Assembly: GCA_947561715.1 (NCBI GenBank)
Contig: OX387199.1
Span: 20,279,001-20,343,000 of the forward strand
Direction of reading: 5' to 3'
DNA length: 64,000 nt
From: Ascidia mentula
Lineage: Eukaryota > Chordata > Ascidiacea > Phlebobranchia > Ascidiidae
Part shown: positions 21,131-33,000 of the stretch, piece by piece
How the letters are laid out: each line of letters opens with the position of its first letter
Numbering within the stretch: position 1 is the first letter of the stretch
The notes under the pieces: generated by a model
The model's database searches: none
The model's input: the letters and a program-made list of their open reading frames with translations, nothing else
What the model was told of the DNA's origin: nothing
Translations under genes and position numbers: made by a program

Positions 21131-22125
21131 CTACACAACAACTAAAAATACAAATGCGTTTTACCTGTGGAAAAGTTCCCACTAGTGGGAAATTATGTGG
21201 TTGTGGGTAGGTAATTAGTGGGCACCAAATGTACGAAAATAGTTGTTATGTTCCGTATCAATTGTGTGTCATGCACCTAAATATGTCCCAAGCGTACAAC
21301 AGATATAACCAGATGGATGTTAGTTGGCAAAAATATGGCCAGTTAACAAAACTTTGAACGCGGGTTACTTGGCGGCCCTACGAGGTAGCAGCATGATTCT
21401 TTTACACGCGAAAGTTCATAGGCTACAGTGCAAATATAATAATGGATTTCTGCGGTAAAAATTTGAACGCAAGTGGAAAGAAGGATTCCGTTCACACTGA
21501 AAGTGGAAAATAAGAGAGAAAAAGGTTAAGAACAACCACTCTATTATGATGTTGATCGCACAGATGAACCAAATCTTTTTTTATTTGAGATTAGGCTAAG
21601 TAGTGTAATCATTTTAGTGGCAAAAACCTTTGCGAAATGGTCTGGACCTATTTGTTCTTTAGAAGTGGCTTGCGAGCATAATAAATACACAAACAAACAT
21701 ATATCATCAAATATTGCAAAACGTGATTTCTATGCAAGGGTAAAAGTTACTGGCAAAACGCTAATTTACAATCAACGGTTTTCCTTTGTCATTCTGTTTT
21801 TGAATGTGACATAAATGCACGCCTAAAATTTAGACGAGTGAACAACACCGCTGCATTTTGTTTGCTAAACTTCTTTGAGAACTAATAACATAACTGTTTT
21901 ATACATAAGAGGCGATTGAACAATACCGTCTGTGAGTCATATGAGCGTATTTTTTAACTCACTGTGCCATGGACAAACATGATGACGTATGACACAAATG
22001 TACCGCCTACATGTAAAGCCAGACAAGATCAACGTATGGGTGACAAGGTTCTTAAATCAAAACGTTACTTTTTTAACCATGCTAGTCAGCACGAGAGTCA
22101 ATAATGTTCACATTGCTTATTTCAG
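21131..22125. other. Shared noncoding stretch before the plus-strand exons
   Basis: Matches about 41,300-42,145. It may be intron of the plus-strand gene whose exon starts at 22,126. A 65-codon frame at 21,617 is not maintained in B, where a stop follows HNK. Confidence 0.4.
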
Positions 22126-22338
22126 GACAAAGTGCGCTATTTAATTCACGTATTCCTTAAACCAGCAACAAGAGTTGCTAACAGGCAGCCACGCTTGGCC
22201 GAAACAGACGGAAGTCCAACAAATATCGATACATCAACAATTCTGTCTCAGAAATTAGGTCCACTGTGGATTGATGTTTCGCATCTTGAATGGCGTTGGA
22301 CAGAAACCGTAGCAAAATTGCAGAAAGAAAAGTTATGA
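22126..22338 (+). CDS. Terminal exon of an unrecognised plus-strand gene, copy A
   Basis: A good acceptor (TTGCTTATTTCAG) is followed by 70 codons and TGA: DKVRYLIHVFLKPATRVANR, then ...WIDVSHLEWRWTETVAKLQK and EKL. The codon use and the acceptor are gene-like. I do not recognise the family. Copy B (42,146-42,357) has lost one G near 42,278, which shifts the frame and truncates it, so A may be the functional copy or both are relics. No upstream exon was identified. Confidence 0.5.
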   Translation, partial: DKVRYLIHVFLKPATRVANRQPRLAETDGSPTNIDTSTILSQKLGPLWIDVSHLEWRWTETVAKLQKEKL

Positions 22339-22439
22339 ACAAAATGATGATTTCATTATTTATAAGGTGATATGGTGTGCGTAGTTCATGTTCTATGTGT
22401 CCTCGGGTACAACCTCGAGTCGGTCTTGAGGTGTTACAG

Positions 22440-22569
22440 CATTAACATGATGTCAGAAGATCGTCCATTGAGGGTTTTTGGTGTCATGTTTATGAGAAAT
22501 TACTACACAACTTTCGATATCGCCAACAACCGTGTTGGATTCGCAACATTGGCACCGGTTTCTATATGA
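22440..22569 (+). CDS. C-terminal exon of a pepsin-family aspartic peptidase, copy A
   Basis: After acceptor GGTGTTACAG the plus strand encodes INMMSEDRPLRVFGVMFMRN, then YYTTFDIANNRVGFATLAPV and a stop. The phrase G-x-x-F-x-R-x-YYTxFDxANNRVGFA is the signature of the C-terminal end of A1 aspartic peptidases (pepsin, cathepsin D). The catalytic Asp motifs belong to exons that I cannot find in the window, so this is a fragment or the last exon of a gene that is otherwise lost. Copy B (42,466-42,592) keeps the frame with a 3-base deletion. Confidence 0.7.
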
Positions 22570-23400
22570 TAGTAATCAAACCCAACATGAGCAGCAGTAA
22601 TCACTTGAAAGCTGTGACATTGATATACAAATGAAAAGAAATATATAATCAAGTGTAAATAATAGATTTCCATTAGAAGTGATTTTTCTGCATTAAATAA
22701 CCCCTACCATTACTATATTGTTAGAACGCTATGGATTTTATACGACGTTTGCTAAATTACGAATATCTTTATCTGAAGACCACCTCGTTGGTAATATTTG
22801 CATATTGGGACGCCCGTATTAAATACTGACACAAATTATTTTTTTAAAGTCAGATGAAGAAAATATCCACAGGAGTTGGTGATATAATGGCGCGGATTAA
22901 ACAGTCGGTGAGTGTTGTGTTGACTTCTTTCGATTCAAAAGGATGCCGCGTTACGTTGAAGAAATTGTGCAAAATTAAATTTTAACCTTTGCCAGAGTTC
23001 CCGCTCCGCTTTCCCGCAGATTTTTGTTTCAACACTCGGTCTCCCTCGTCTTCAACAGTGTGACGACTGATTTCAGGCTCAGCATTCAAATATTTCCATA
23101 ATCATGACGATGAAACAATGGCTGCAAGTTGATTGAAAGCTTCGTGCGCGGCGCTCCTCGCTTGCCAGTCTGGCAAATTTAATGTTGGCTTCTTGACAGG
23201 ACAACCCATATGGTTTTGTCGGTGCCCATGACATTTATATTTATTGTTTATGTTCAAGTACTTTTGTGCAAAATCAAAATGATTCGGTCAACGTTCGGGT
23301 TTGGATGAACATTAAAACAATCGGCAAATCCCGGACTTACAGATTACCCGAAAAACTATGTGAGATAAACATGATTACGGACAATCTTGCTGAACGTGGC
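22570..23400. other. Right end of copy A, no gene assigned
   Basis: Shared with 42,593-43,413. It includes a diverged version of the repeat seen near 16,249 (TATCTTTATCTGAAG at about 22,765). Homology with copy B stops at about 23,400/43,413. Confidence 0.5.
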
Positions 23401-23951
23401 CAAGTTTTGAAAAAAAAAGATTTGCTGCGCAGATAAAAGAGCTGTGTGTGCAAGAAGAGGTAATGGTTTCGTTCGATGTGTTTTCCTGTTCACCAACGTA
23501 CTGGTAATGTTGGCCGCGAACGTTGCAGCAGAAAGATTACAAAACGTCTTAACATTGGAACAACGTTGCTCGTTGCTGTCACATATTGTAGATGTCTTCG
23601 TTTGGTCCTGGATGCCACCTACCTTTGTTTCAGAGGTAATCCTCACAAAAAATATTTTTGTTACGGCAATTTGGTCTCCTCTTTCCGTTGTGGTTGTGAA
23701 CTTCATGATGGTCGGTTGAACATTGAACATCGTTAGTCAGCCCTCCTCAGTTTTGGAGACGTTTTGTTGGTGACTCATTCGTTGCCATGCAACGGGATGA
23801 CGTGTAGTCGCTGCTCTTACATCTCTGTTGAACCAACTTCACAATGGAGAGCGAGCAAGGCAGTAGGTTGTCTTCTTTCGATGTTTTTGTTCGAAGAGAA
23901 GAGAGGGCATCCTTTCCACAAGAGTATGCCACAAATTAACTCATTCTGACA
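23401..23951. other. Junction segment between copies A and B
   Basis: No counterpart within the window; its partner may lie left of position 1. Plus-strand frames here include a hydrophobic run (CVFLFTNVLVMLAANVAA) and, in another frame, a Cys-rich end (YFCYGNLVSSFRCGCELHDG). Neither can be tied to splice sites with confidence. A palindromic GTTGCCATGCAAC at 23,781-23,793 resembles an RFX X-box. Confidence 0.45.
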
Positions 23952-25116
23952 GATATTTGTCGTTCGGCTCGGCGAACTCGATCGACCACTGGCATGTTTT
24001 TCACTGTACACTGAAGCTGAATCATTCATAACAAATGACGTAAAGCGACAAAAAGAGGTGGGTTACGTTGATATAGCGCAAACAATTATCCCCGCTTTTT
24101 TTCTCGAACGTAACCGTGGCTTGTCGAGGAGGAGTGATGAGGGCGAAATACGGGTGCAGTTGCTTAGCGATCAAACACAGGAAAGAATCTGTTTTGTTTT
24201 CGTCATGACGACAATTCAAACAAAAACCAACTCAAACAGGTGAGGAATTCCTCAACAAACTCAAGACGTGTGGTTGGAACTCGTTCCCCATCAGAATTCA
24301 CAAGTTCAAGAAAACACACACTTTTACCCTCTCAACACTTTGTTTATTGATAACAACAACAAGTAGCACAAAATATGCGCAAGCAGCAAACATTCAACAA
24401 AACGATTACATTTTCGTGGAAGTTTAAATTAGCCACGAACGAACCAGCTGATATTGAGTGCCAAACAGTAGTTGATAGTTAGAAAAATAACTTTAAACAA
24501 AAATCTTGCTGCTGGACATTTGATGCAATGTTAACGATGGAATGTGAATTATGATGCGATTTACACAGAGAGTTTGTCCTGCTATGAATTTTACGACATC
24601 TTTTTTTGCATTAAAATATAATTATCAATGATATACAAAATACACAGGGCGAGGTTTATGTACAAGGCGTGTGAGAGGGGGTTTTGAAGGGGTGTTTTCA
24701 AATTTTTTTGGTGATATTTGAAGGTAGCAGATTATATTTTCATCTGTCGATAGTTTGTATTTCATGAGTTGGTTGCATGGAATGTTTCCAACATCATAAT
24801 ATCATATTTACAAGTAAGCGTTGATCCAGAGACAAAATGTAGTAGGGAAGTCCCTTGTATCAAGGGGAATCTCCCGCATCATTGTAATGTCCAATACAGC
24901 AAAAAAAATTCACGTATTTTTGTTCATTTGTTTGGGTCTGACGTCAAATATGTTACTTTGTCCTACTTGTGAGGTTTTTAAATGGAAAGTTAAAACTTGA
25001 TATATCAATCTTATGTTGTGATTACTTTTCCATCACAAACTAAATAGGATTCTACACAAAGAAGGTACGCGTGACGTCAAAAAAAAAAACACATTTTGCA
25101 CAAACTGAATGCAAGG
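23952..25116. other. 3' flank of receptor B, no gene seen
   Basis: Counterpart of 1-1,043. Small indels break all short frames relative to copy A. A B-only stretch of about 160 bp lies at about 24,805-24,970. Confidence 0.55.
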
Positions 25117-25121
25117 TTTAT

Positions 25122-27095
25122 TTACAGATCGGTTTCTGCTTCAACCACATGTAAGTTTTCTCGGTTAGCAACCACAACCACATTTTCCTGTTGCTCTTCC
25201 TGTGGTTGAGGTCTGAAAACGGCACGTAGGCCATCCCGGACTCTATCATAAAGTAGTTTCGGTGCGTTGGAGTAGATGAGGGGATTTAGAGAGCTGTTGA
25301 TGGGGAGCAGGATAATTGCTGACACAGCGTACATCACAGGAGGCATAGGGACTCCACCGATGTTTACAAATGCCATGATGGAAATTGGAACCCAGCAGAG
25401 AAAATCGGTAATTATCAGTCGAAGGATTTTCTTTTGCATTTCTGCCGAAACAAACGGCATTAATGGTATAATATGTCAGCAAATACGAATGTGCTTACCT
25501 TTGTTTTGTGTTGCCGCCCTTCCATCTCGTGGCCTCTCGTTCACTTGCCTGGCACTGGCAGTTGACTTCTTGTAAATCCAAAAGTACGTAATTGCCACGA
25601 ACATGAAGGCCAGGAAGTTCAGAATAATAATAGCGATTGAATATCCCCATGCCTTGTCGTTGGTCGTTACATACAGTTTGCTGATGCAAACACTGCTGCT
25701 GCTGTAATATCTACACATAAACAATTTTGTGGCGAAAAAATTGAAGATTTTGCGCAAATAAAAACGAACCCCAAATATCCAGAAATATCAAATAACTCAG
25801 TGTAATTGTAATCCTCAAGAATATCCATAAAATCCATCCAGGAATTAACATCATATACTTGCATGAGGGCAGTGTTGAGTTCTTGGGAATCGTTGCTTGT
25901 GAAGTTGTGTTGGAAAGTTACAAATCGATCCATGAATTTATTCATGCCTGTATACGCAAAGCTAGTTTAATTTAAAATTGGTTTCAACACCAACATCTAC
26001 GACAATATCTTACTTGAGAAGTCGACTGCAACATTGTCAAAAAACGGATTCTCATTCATCCAAGCTTTGGTTTCGAACAAATGTTGTAGTTGAGTTGTGA
26101 GTGGAATAAAAGCAATTGTAAACGAGAATGCCCAGGATAGGATAATGGAAAGGATGACAGTTTTCAATTCCAGTTTCATGGATGCATCGAACGGCTGAAA
26201 CAAAGGGGAACATTCACGTGTTTTCATTAAAAACAATAAGTTTGCAAGCTCGGTGGTTATTGCAAATCGAAAGATGGGGAATGTAGTTGTCAGCTAGAAT
26301 CCCATCGGACTGGAAATTGTTTTCTCTTTCTCTAACTGTAGTTCCCAAATTGGGCAAAACTGCGTCATTTTAATAATATTGGTTTTACTTTCGTTTCTCA
26401 TGTCAGGCTTTAATTCCAGCGATAGCTGTGAGAGTGATAATAAACAGGTTATAATAGAAAAAAAAAATAGAAAGTTGTCATAAACTTTTGAAAAGGGACA
26501 TCACCGGTTCAACGAATTTGGCAATAGCTGACTTAACAAAATACAATTGTTTCACTTACGTTTTTCACAGCATACAGTCGGAATATGGTCAACAGAACCT
26601 TTGTAAACACCGATGTTTCGCTTGAAAGCAAAACCAATACCCCCATTGTGGTGCAACTTCCGCTTGATCTCCAAATAAGGTCATTGGCACAATAAGATCC
26701 GGTGTATGTGACACCAGCGGCTCCCAGCATGATCAGATAAACTCCCATGAGTAGATCGGAAACGGACAGATTCAAAACGAGCAGATGGTTTGTGCGAAAT
26801 GCAGCAGATTGTGATTGTGTCGTCGCCAACGTTTTGCCTTCCATCACCATGACAACCTCAAAACAAATTGGAGCAATATGTAAACACGTGTTCTTATTGC
26901 GCAACCAAGACAAAACTTAGTTTAATTTACCAAATTTCCGACAATGGCGAGCATCCCCATTATCCACACAATGGCTCGTAGAAATGGGTTCGCAATCAAC
27001 TCGTATCGTGATGAAAATATGTTTTCGTTGATCACTTTTGTATTTGTTGGGCACTCGTCTGACCAATCAGAGCAGTCGCCGACTCCATTGAATTT
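25122..27095 (-). CDS. Receptor B, exons encoding the 7TM domain and C-tail
   Basis: Six exons identical in length to those of copy A. TM1 GNLVV, LSSETSVF, TIFRLYAVKNPF (acidic residue of DRY missing, as in A), GYYSSSSVC in the second loop, CWVPI in TM6 and NPLIY in TM7 are all conserved. Differences are scattered, e.g. SGSCTTMGVLVLL and GLRAVFRPQPQEEQQ. The tail ends HVVEAETDL. The stop TAA again overlaps AATAAA. Confidence 0.9.
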
Positions 27096-30000
27096 CTATA
27101 TGGAGTAAATTAAAGAAAACTTTGTAGTTAAGTTGCTCATATTGGCGTCCGTAAACAACACATTGCGAAATTACTGTCTTGCATATAATTTGCGAACATC
27201 GGAACTATGGAAATTTGACAAAAAATATGTACTGCAAGATGCATGTGTAGTTTTGGGTACGTGGAAGGCGTGTGACGCGCTAATTGGCCAGAAAGCTGGC
27301 GACAAAAAAAAAAGAATTGATTTGTAAACTGGCAGTTCTCATCTGGTGGCAAACGTTGAGGTGTGCTTGTGTGATTAGGTGTCAAGAACATGATTTGTGA
27401 AGTGGGTCGTGATTAATGTTGTTTGGTGTTGGTCCTTTTAACATTGTGTGTTTCTATATAATTTTTTACTTTAGCGTCAGTTTATTTAATTATAAAAGTA
27501 GCCACCTGTGTAGTTTTGCTCCCAACATTTGTTTTGACGGTGAGCCGTTAGTGCAGGGTGAACTGAGCGTTTACTATGGTTGGGGTTGGAGGCCCGCGTT
27601 AGTACATGGATCAGATTGGGAGTAAACGGTTGGTTTAGATCAGAGATACTCAAACATTTTTAGTGCTAAATTCGAAACCTTAAGTTCATTAGGCTTTATT
27701 TAGACCTATTTTGTGACCGAAACGCACATTTGAATCCCGCGAAGATCAACTTCAAAAGTTTGGCGCCAAAAAAAAACGGAGAAAAGGTCTTCCTAAATCG
27801 GTTCTAAAATTTCCATACCCGCCATCCCAATAACTTTTGTCCTAATTCGTGAAAACTGAATTAATTTCGGTCACAATAGTAACAAACTACACGGAATCAA
27901 AACATCTTTGCCACAGGACACAAAACTTTAAATATTGTTAACATGTGTTTACCTTCTCCTTCTTAACGAACAATGGATCTTTGTATTCGCAATAAAACCT
28001 TCCGTCATTTGTGCAGTTTATTTCGTCACTTTGATCATCGCAGTTAATTGTGAGGTCACAAACATCCGATATGTTGACAGAAATCTGTCGCAAAAGTCTG
28101 TGAAATACTTAAACCGTCTTTGTGGTTAACTGTGTGCGAAAGATTCAACAAAGGGCATTATGACAAACAATACTGAATAACAGACACCGATACTTATTTG
28201 CCTTTTATAGTTAAAATACAGCTTCGAAGTGATTTTTTTCCAAACTCTTGTATTTAAGGTCTCAATTTTTTTGTGGTTTTGTTGACAAGAAACAACTTTA
28301 CTTTGGCTCCATTTAACGTTGGACAGTAGAATCTTCCTTCCTTTGTGCACAATTCTTCTGGATATTCGTCACTTTCATCCTTGCAATCGATGAAACCGTC
28401 GCATACTTTGGACATAGGAATATTGAGAAGTCCGTCTTTTGTGTCGCAGTGTTTCCGATGTTTGCAAAGTTGAGGATCTTCATCGTGGTCGAAGCCTCGA
28501 CGTGTGTCAAGATTGCGGATCCGACCACCGCAATCCTGCCTCCCATCGCACAGTAGTTTGTTGTCGAACCTCCCCCAATTCCACCCATCCTGTGTAAAAT
28601 ACATCACGTGGTTCTTGGTATGTTTTTGTGCGAACGATTTGTTGCTCATGCTGGAAGGAATATTTTTGTTATTATTTTAAACGAATCTTTTTTTAGATGT
28701 TGTAAGGCTTGTCGGGATTTCCTGGCTGTTTTTTTAGGTTTTTTTAGGCAAAACATTAGGTTTTATCAAAGTTTTGAAGCAGGTATCGCCACAAAATCTG
28801 TGAATCAGGTAGCGACAGACCAGCAGGGACCGTAAACTTTTGTTACAAACTCAATTTGTCAGGTAACAGTGCCCATGTGGGACACCTAGAAACGCCCAAC
28901 GACACATCGACAGCAACAGACGTCATGACAACTTGTTCGAGACTTTTATACATAGGAATGTGATCACTATGTTATTGTCATGCATTAAGATGTTTATTTT
29001 TTAAGTTTTGGTAAAGTTTTTACATCAACCAGGTAAAAAACAAAGAAAATAGCAAAATAAGCTTGACAAACAAAAATAATTTGTGACCAAACTCTTAAAC
29101 GTGTGGAATTAGACGACGAAATTGACTTTTCACGCGACTTTTTCCGCCGTTGTCGCAGTACTTTGAGTACCCACAAAAGGGATATGTCTGCTGGCATTTT
29201 GTGCCAATTGTTAAAAATGTGGGTATTACACATGAGTACTAAATGCCGTGTTGGGTGGTTTAGTGCAACCCTAACACCACATAAATTCCAGCCATTTCAA
29301 CGTTGCACAGGAAACGTCTGGGGAACTCGGTACAAACACGAGTTCCAAATGTTAACGACCTTAAAGGCATTTCTTTATTAATGTAATAAGATTTTGTAAA
29401 TAATTATTATCACGAATAATTGAAGTCTTGCACGGCGAAAGCCATATCCACCCTAGAGAAGCCGAATGCCACGCGCTTTGTAGGAATTAGTGGAACCCTG
29501 TGTTTTGTAGCAACGAAGTAGGTGTAGTGTTGTTATTGTGTATGATGTCACTGAATATTCCCCACCAGTATATAACAACTTCTGTACAACGTAATCTTTG
29601 CACAAGCACATAAAGTGCATATGACACGGTCATGGCAACTTTGCGTAAAACTACTACAACCAACTTATATCCAAAGTTTTTCGGTTCTACGTCAACTAAA
29701 CAATGTAGAAAACTGCACGAAAACTGGCGCCGACCAAAAATCGTAAACCTTTTGCACTGTGGCGAAATTGACATCATACAAGGCACTCGCGTCGAAAAAA
29801 TGCATTGTTTAGATAAGGAGAAGGCGCCTTGTATTGCAGATATCAAATAGTTTCAAACATAGAACAATCCTCAGATTACGTTACGTCAAAGGTCAGGACA
29901 GGGTTTTACATCACACAAAAATATGTCACTGTGACGTTACAAACCAAAGGATTATTTGTCCCTAATTATCTGAAGACCAAAGGGTATAGCAGCAACGACA

Positions 30001-33000
30001 TTACTCTGTACTTCGATGAGACGGGGTTGGTGCGTTTCATTGCTCAGTGACATTACATGACGCCATTTTTTGGTAACTTTAACTTTCCTCTTTGCATTGA
30101 CTTTAATTTAGAACTGATTCCAGCATCGTTTCTAGTTTTAGTGGTTGATTGTGGCGAATTCAATGAATCATTTATGACTCGAACTCGTAGGCAACACTAC
30201 TGCAACGCAAAACGTGGTACTATGACAGAAGAACTGTGTTGCATAATCAACTAATTTCGTCGGCCTTTCTCGGCGGTCAAAATTCAATATACCTACTTCT
30301 ATCTTTTGCTTTGAGTGGACAAAACGACAATGCTAAACTGACGGTTTGTCTCTGTCGTGTTTTCAAAAGTTCATGTATCACGTTAACGATCATAAATGCC
30401 TATGACAACAAGAACACCCAGTCCCAGTAACTGTTTTATTATTACACAACTAATTAAGACATAATAGGTGTAAATAGCGGCCATCTTTCTGCAGCCCAAA
30501 TTAACATTAAAATCCGTTTGTTGCACTTTAAAGTTATGAACATCTCTTAGTTTAATTTTTGACATGTTTGATTTTTCCGTGTCACATGCACTTTAAACTT
30601 CTGCGCATTGTGACGTTCTGTGATCATATAAGAATGAAGCATTTTATTAAAAAATCTTTCCATTGTGCTTCGTGGATTAGTTCGCTTTGAAACGATCAAG
30701 TAAAATAGCAAAACCACAACATTGGTTGTAACTCGCATCGTGTCTCTGATTGCTGGTTTGTTCCACAGTAGTTTAGAAAACAACAGAAACCAAACCATTG
30801 AGGTAACAAATATTCACGTTTGGCGAAGTAAGCCAAAATCTTTGTTCGTGTAATAATTACGTTCGACTGCGTAAACATTGTTGCAAACGTTTGTTAAAAC
30901 TGGAGTTTGTCCAGAAAGTGAGTAAGTACATTGTGTTGGTAAGAACCTACAAATGTACGTAAACATCTAAACCATTTTCATTAAGTCTGGTAAACTTATT
31001 TCCGACTAAACAATAAGTTATGCATTCTCACTTACCAAACACTTCCACCTCCCCTGTATGTAGTTGGTTGTTGCTGTTGTTGTTGTTGAACAGTTGTTCT
31101 TCACTTCCTCATCCACACTGAAAATGTTTGAATGTTTCGCGTTTATTTATTATAATTAAAAACACCAATTGAATGCAGATGATATTTTTTTTGCGACTCC
31201 TGTAGTAATTAAACAAACGTTTTTAAACCCCATACATGGGAATTCAGCTCAGAACTGACCTAAAATTACGAAAAGACGGTTAACCTCCAAACACGTACTG
31301 CAGGGTAGCTGAGGAACAGACAAACATATTGAAACCACTTTAACCCAACAACTAAAATTTTTAATTTGATAATATGCAAATTTCCTATGGTTGGTCGCCC
31401 ATTATTGAAACACTGTTGCGTCACCAAGGTTGCTCGCTTGTAGTGCCCAGATATGCGATGACTTGCATTTAAAGTCTTTTTCGACTACAATACTTTGTAT
31501 TTAAGGTCTAAAACGCCTTTATGATGTCATGACAGTAAAGGAATGGGTATTTTCATACAGCGGCGAAATACATCATTTTAAACTGCATTATTCATGAGTC
31601 ATGCCAATGAAAACAAGTCATGCCAATGAAAACAAGTCATGTAGTATTTACAGACATTTAACACACCTTACACTGTTGCAAGTCATAGAATTCTGGTGAC
31701 GTATTGGATGTCTGTGGTTTTAATCCAAAGAATAAACTAATGCTTTATCACTTACTAATGAAACTTGCCACAATCTTTGGTTTTCCCAGGTTGACAAAAA
31801 CATTCGTCACTTTTGTCGGGACAGTCGATGACGTTATCACATACACGTGACCTTGAGATGATCATAGGGTCATTTGTACATTGGAAGCATGAACGATGAT
31901 TAAAGGTCCCCAAACTTCGAATGTCTCTGCAAATGACACAAATCCATTCTGTCTTATCTTAACCTGTAGGAATTTTTAACCAACCATAACAGTTCACAAA
32001 TACCTGACATCTCCATTCTCCGAGGTGTAACACAAATCAGATTTATCATCACAATCAGAAATGCCGTCCCCTAGAAACATCTGCGGAAGATTGCAATTCC
32101 TGCCATTCCGAATACATTTAAATCCATGTCCATTATTCCAGTGTTGGAAAGCTGGACAGTCATTACAAGGATCGCCATCACAAACAGTCGAACGTTTCCA
32201 ACAAGCTGAATTTGGACACTGGAAGTGGGAGGGGCAGAGGTACTCACATGGGAAATTACCCAGACAATGAGTAAGCTTGTCGCAGATTTCATTTTTTGAG
32301 TTACAGGAAAAGTTAGCTGCATCCAATGTGTTGTAACAGACTCCATTATTGTCGAAACAATTACAACGTGGTTTTGAACTAAATAAAATTAATAGTTATT
32401 TGCATCAACGAAATAAAAGGTATTTTCATAACTACAAAAATACCCTATATTGTTGTTGCTACACTGCTGATGGAATTTCCCATTACAACTGCATTCATCA
32501 CTCATATCAGGGCAATCTATGACCTCATCACAAACACTTGACCTTGAGATGATCATAGGGTCATTTGTACATTGGAAACACAGTCGTTCGTTCAGGGATG
32601 AATAAGTACGAATATCTCTGCAATAACAAATTTGTTTATAGATGCCATACTTTGCCCACAAGCAGGCAGTTAAAGTCGTTCATTTTATTATTTATAACCA
32701 TTAATATAAACAACAAAGTTCATATGACTAAAATTATATTTTACTCTAAAACGTTTCGTTTTTTTCGTTTTCACTGCATTACGAAGAATGACGCCAGTAG
32801 AAACACCGATCCAATGGCGTTGAAAGAAAATATGATATATAGTATGATAAGGAACACATTGGGAGAGGGAAGTCTGGGGCAGTGCTGGCAAGTATGCATA
32901 TGCAAAACACAATCAAAAACGAAATACCTGACATCTCCATTCTCCGAGGTGTAACACAAATCAGATTTATCATCACAATCAGAAATGCCGTCCCATAAAA

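Larger units (their letters stand above)
1..23400. repeat. Segmental tandem duplication, copy A
   Basis: The whole stretch is matched, in the same order and orientation, by 23,952-43,413. Exons, introns, transposon remains and intergenic DNA are all shared, so this is a genomic duplication and not retroposition. The left end of copy A may lie outside the window, because position 1 already aligns. Copy A is about 4 kb longer. The differences I located are a diverged tandem duplication in one receptor intron (4,637-7,000), an insert at about 11,390-11,605, a 21-bp minisatellite (18,841-19,407) and a unique stretch at 19,408-21,130. Identity is high by eye in exons and lower in introns; no alignment was run. 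Confidence 0.93.

Noticed and set aside
23356..23736. Overlapping frames of up to 124 codons on both strands in the junction segment
   Set aside because: Several mutually exclusive frames, no second copy to test conservation, and no clear splice sites; left as undetermined.
25476..25480. Premature stop in receptor B between TM5 and TM6
   Set aside because: The TGA falls inside a 57-nt GT-AG intron whose removal restores a normal loop (NKEMQKKILRL).
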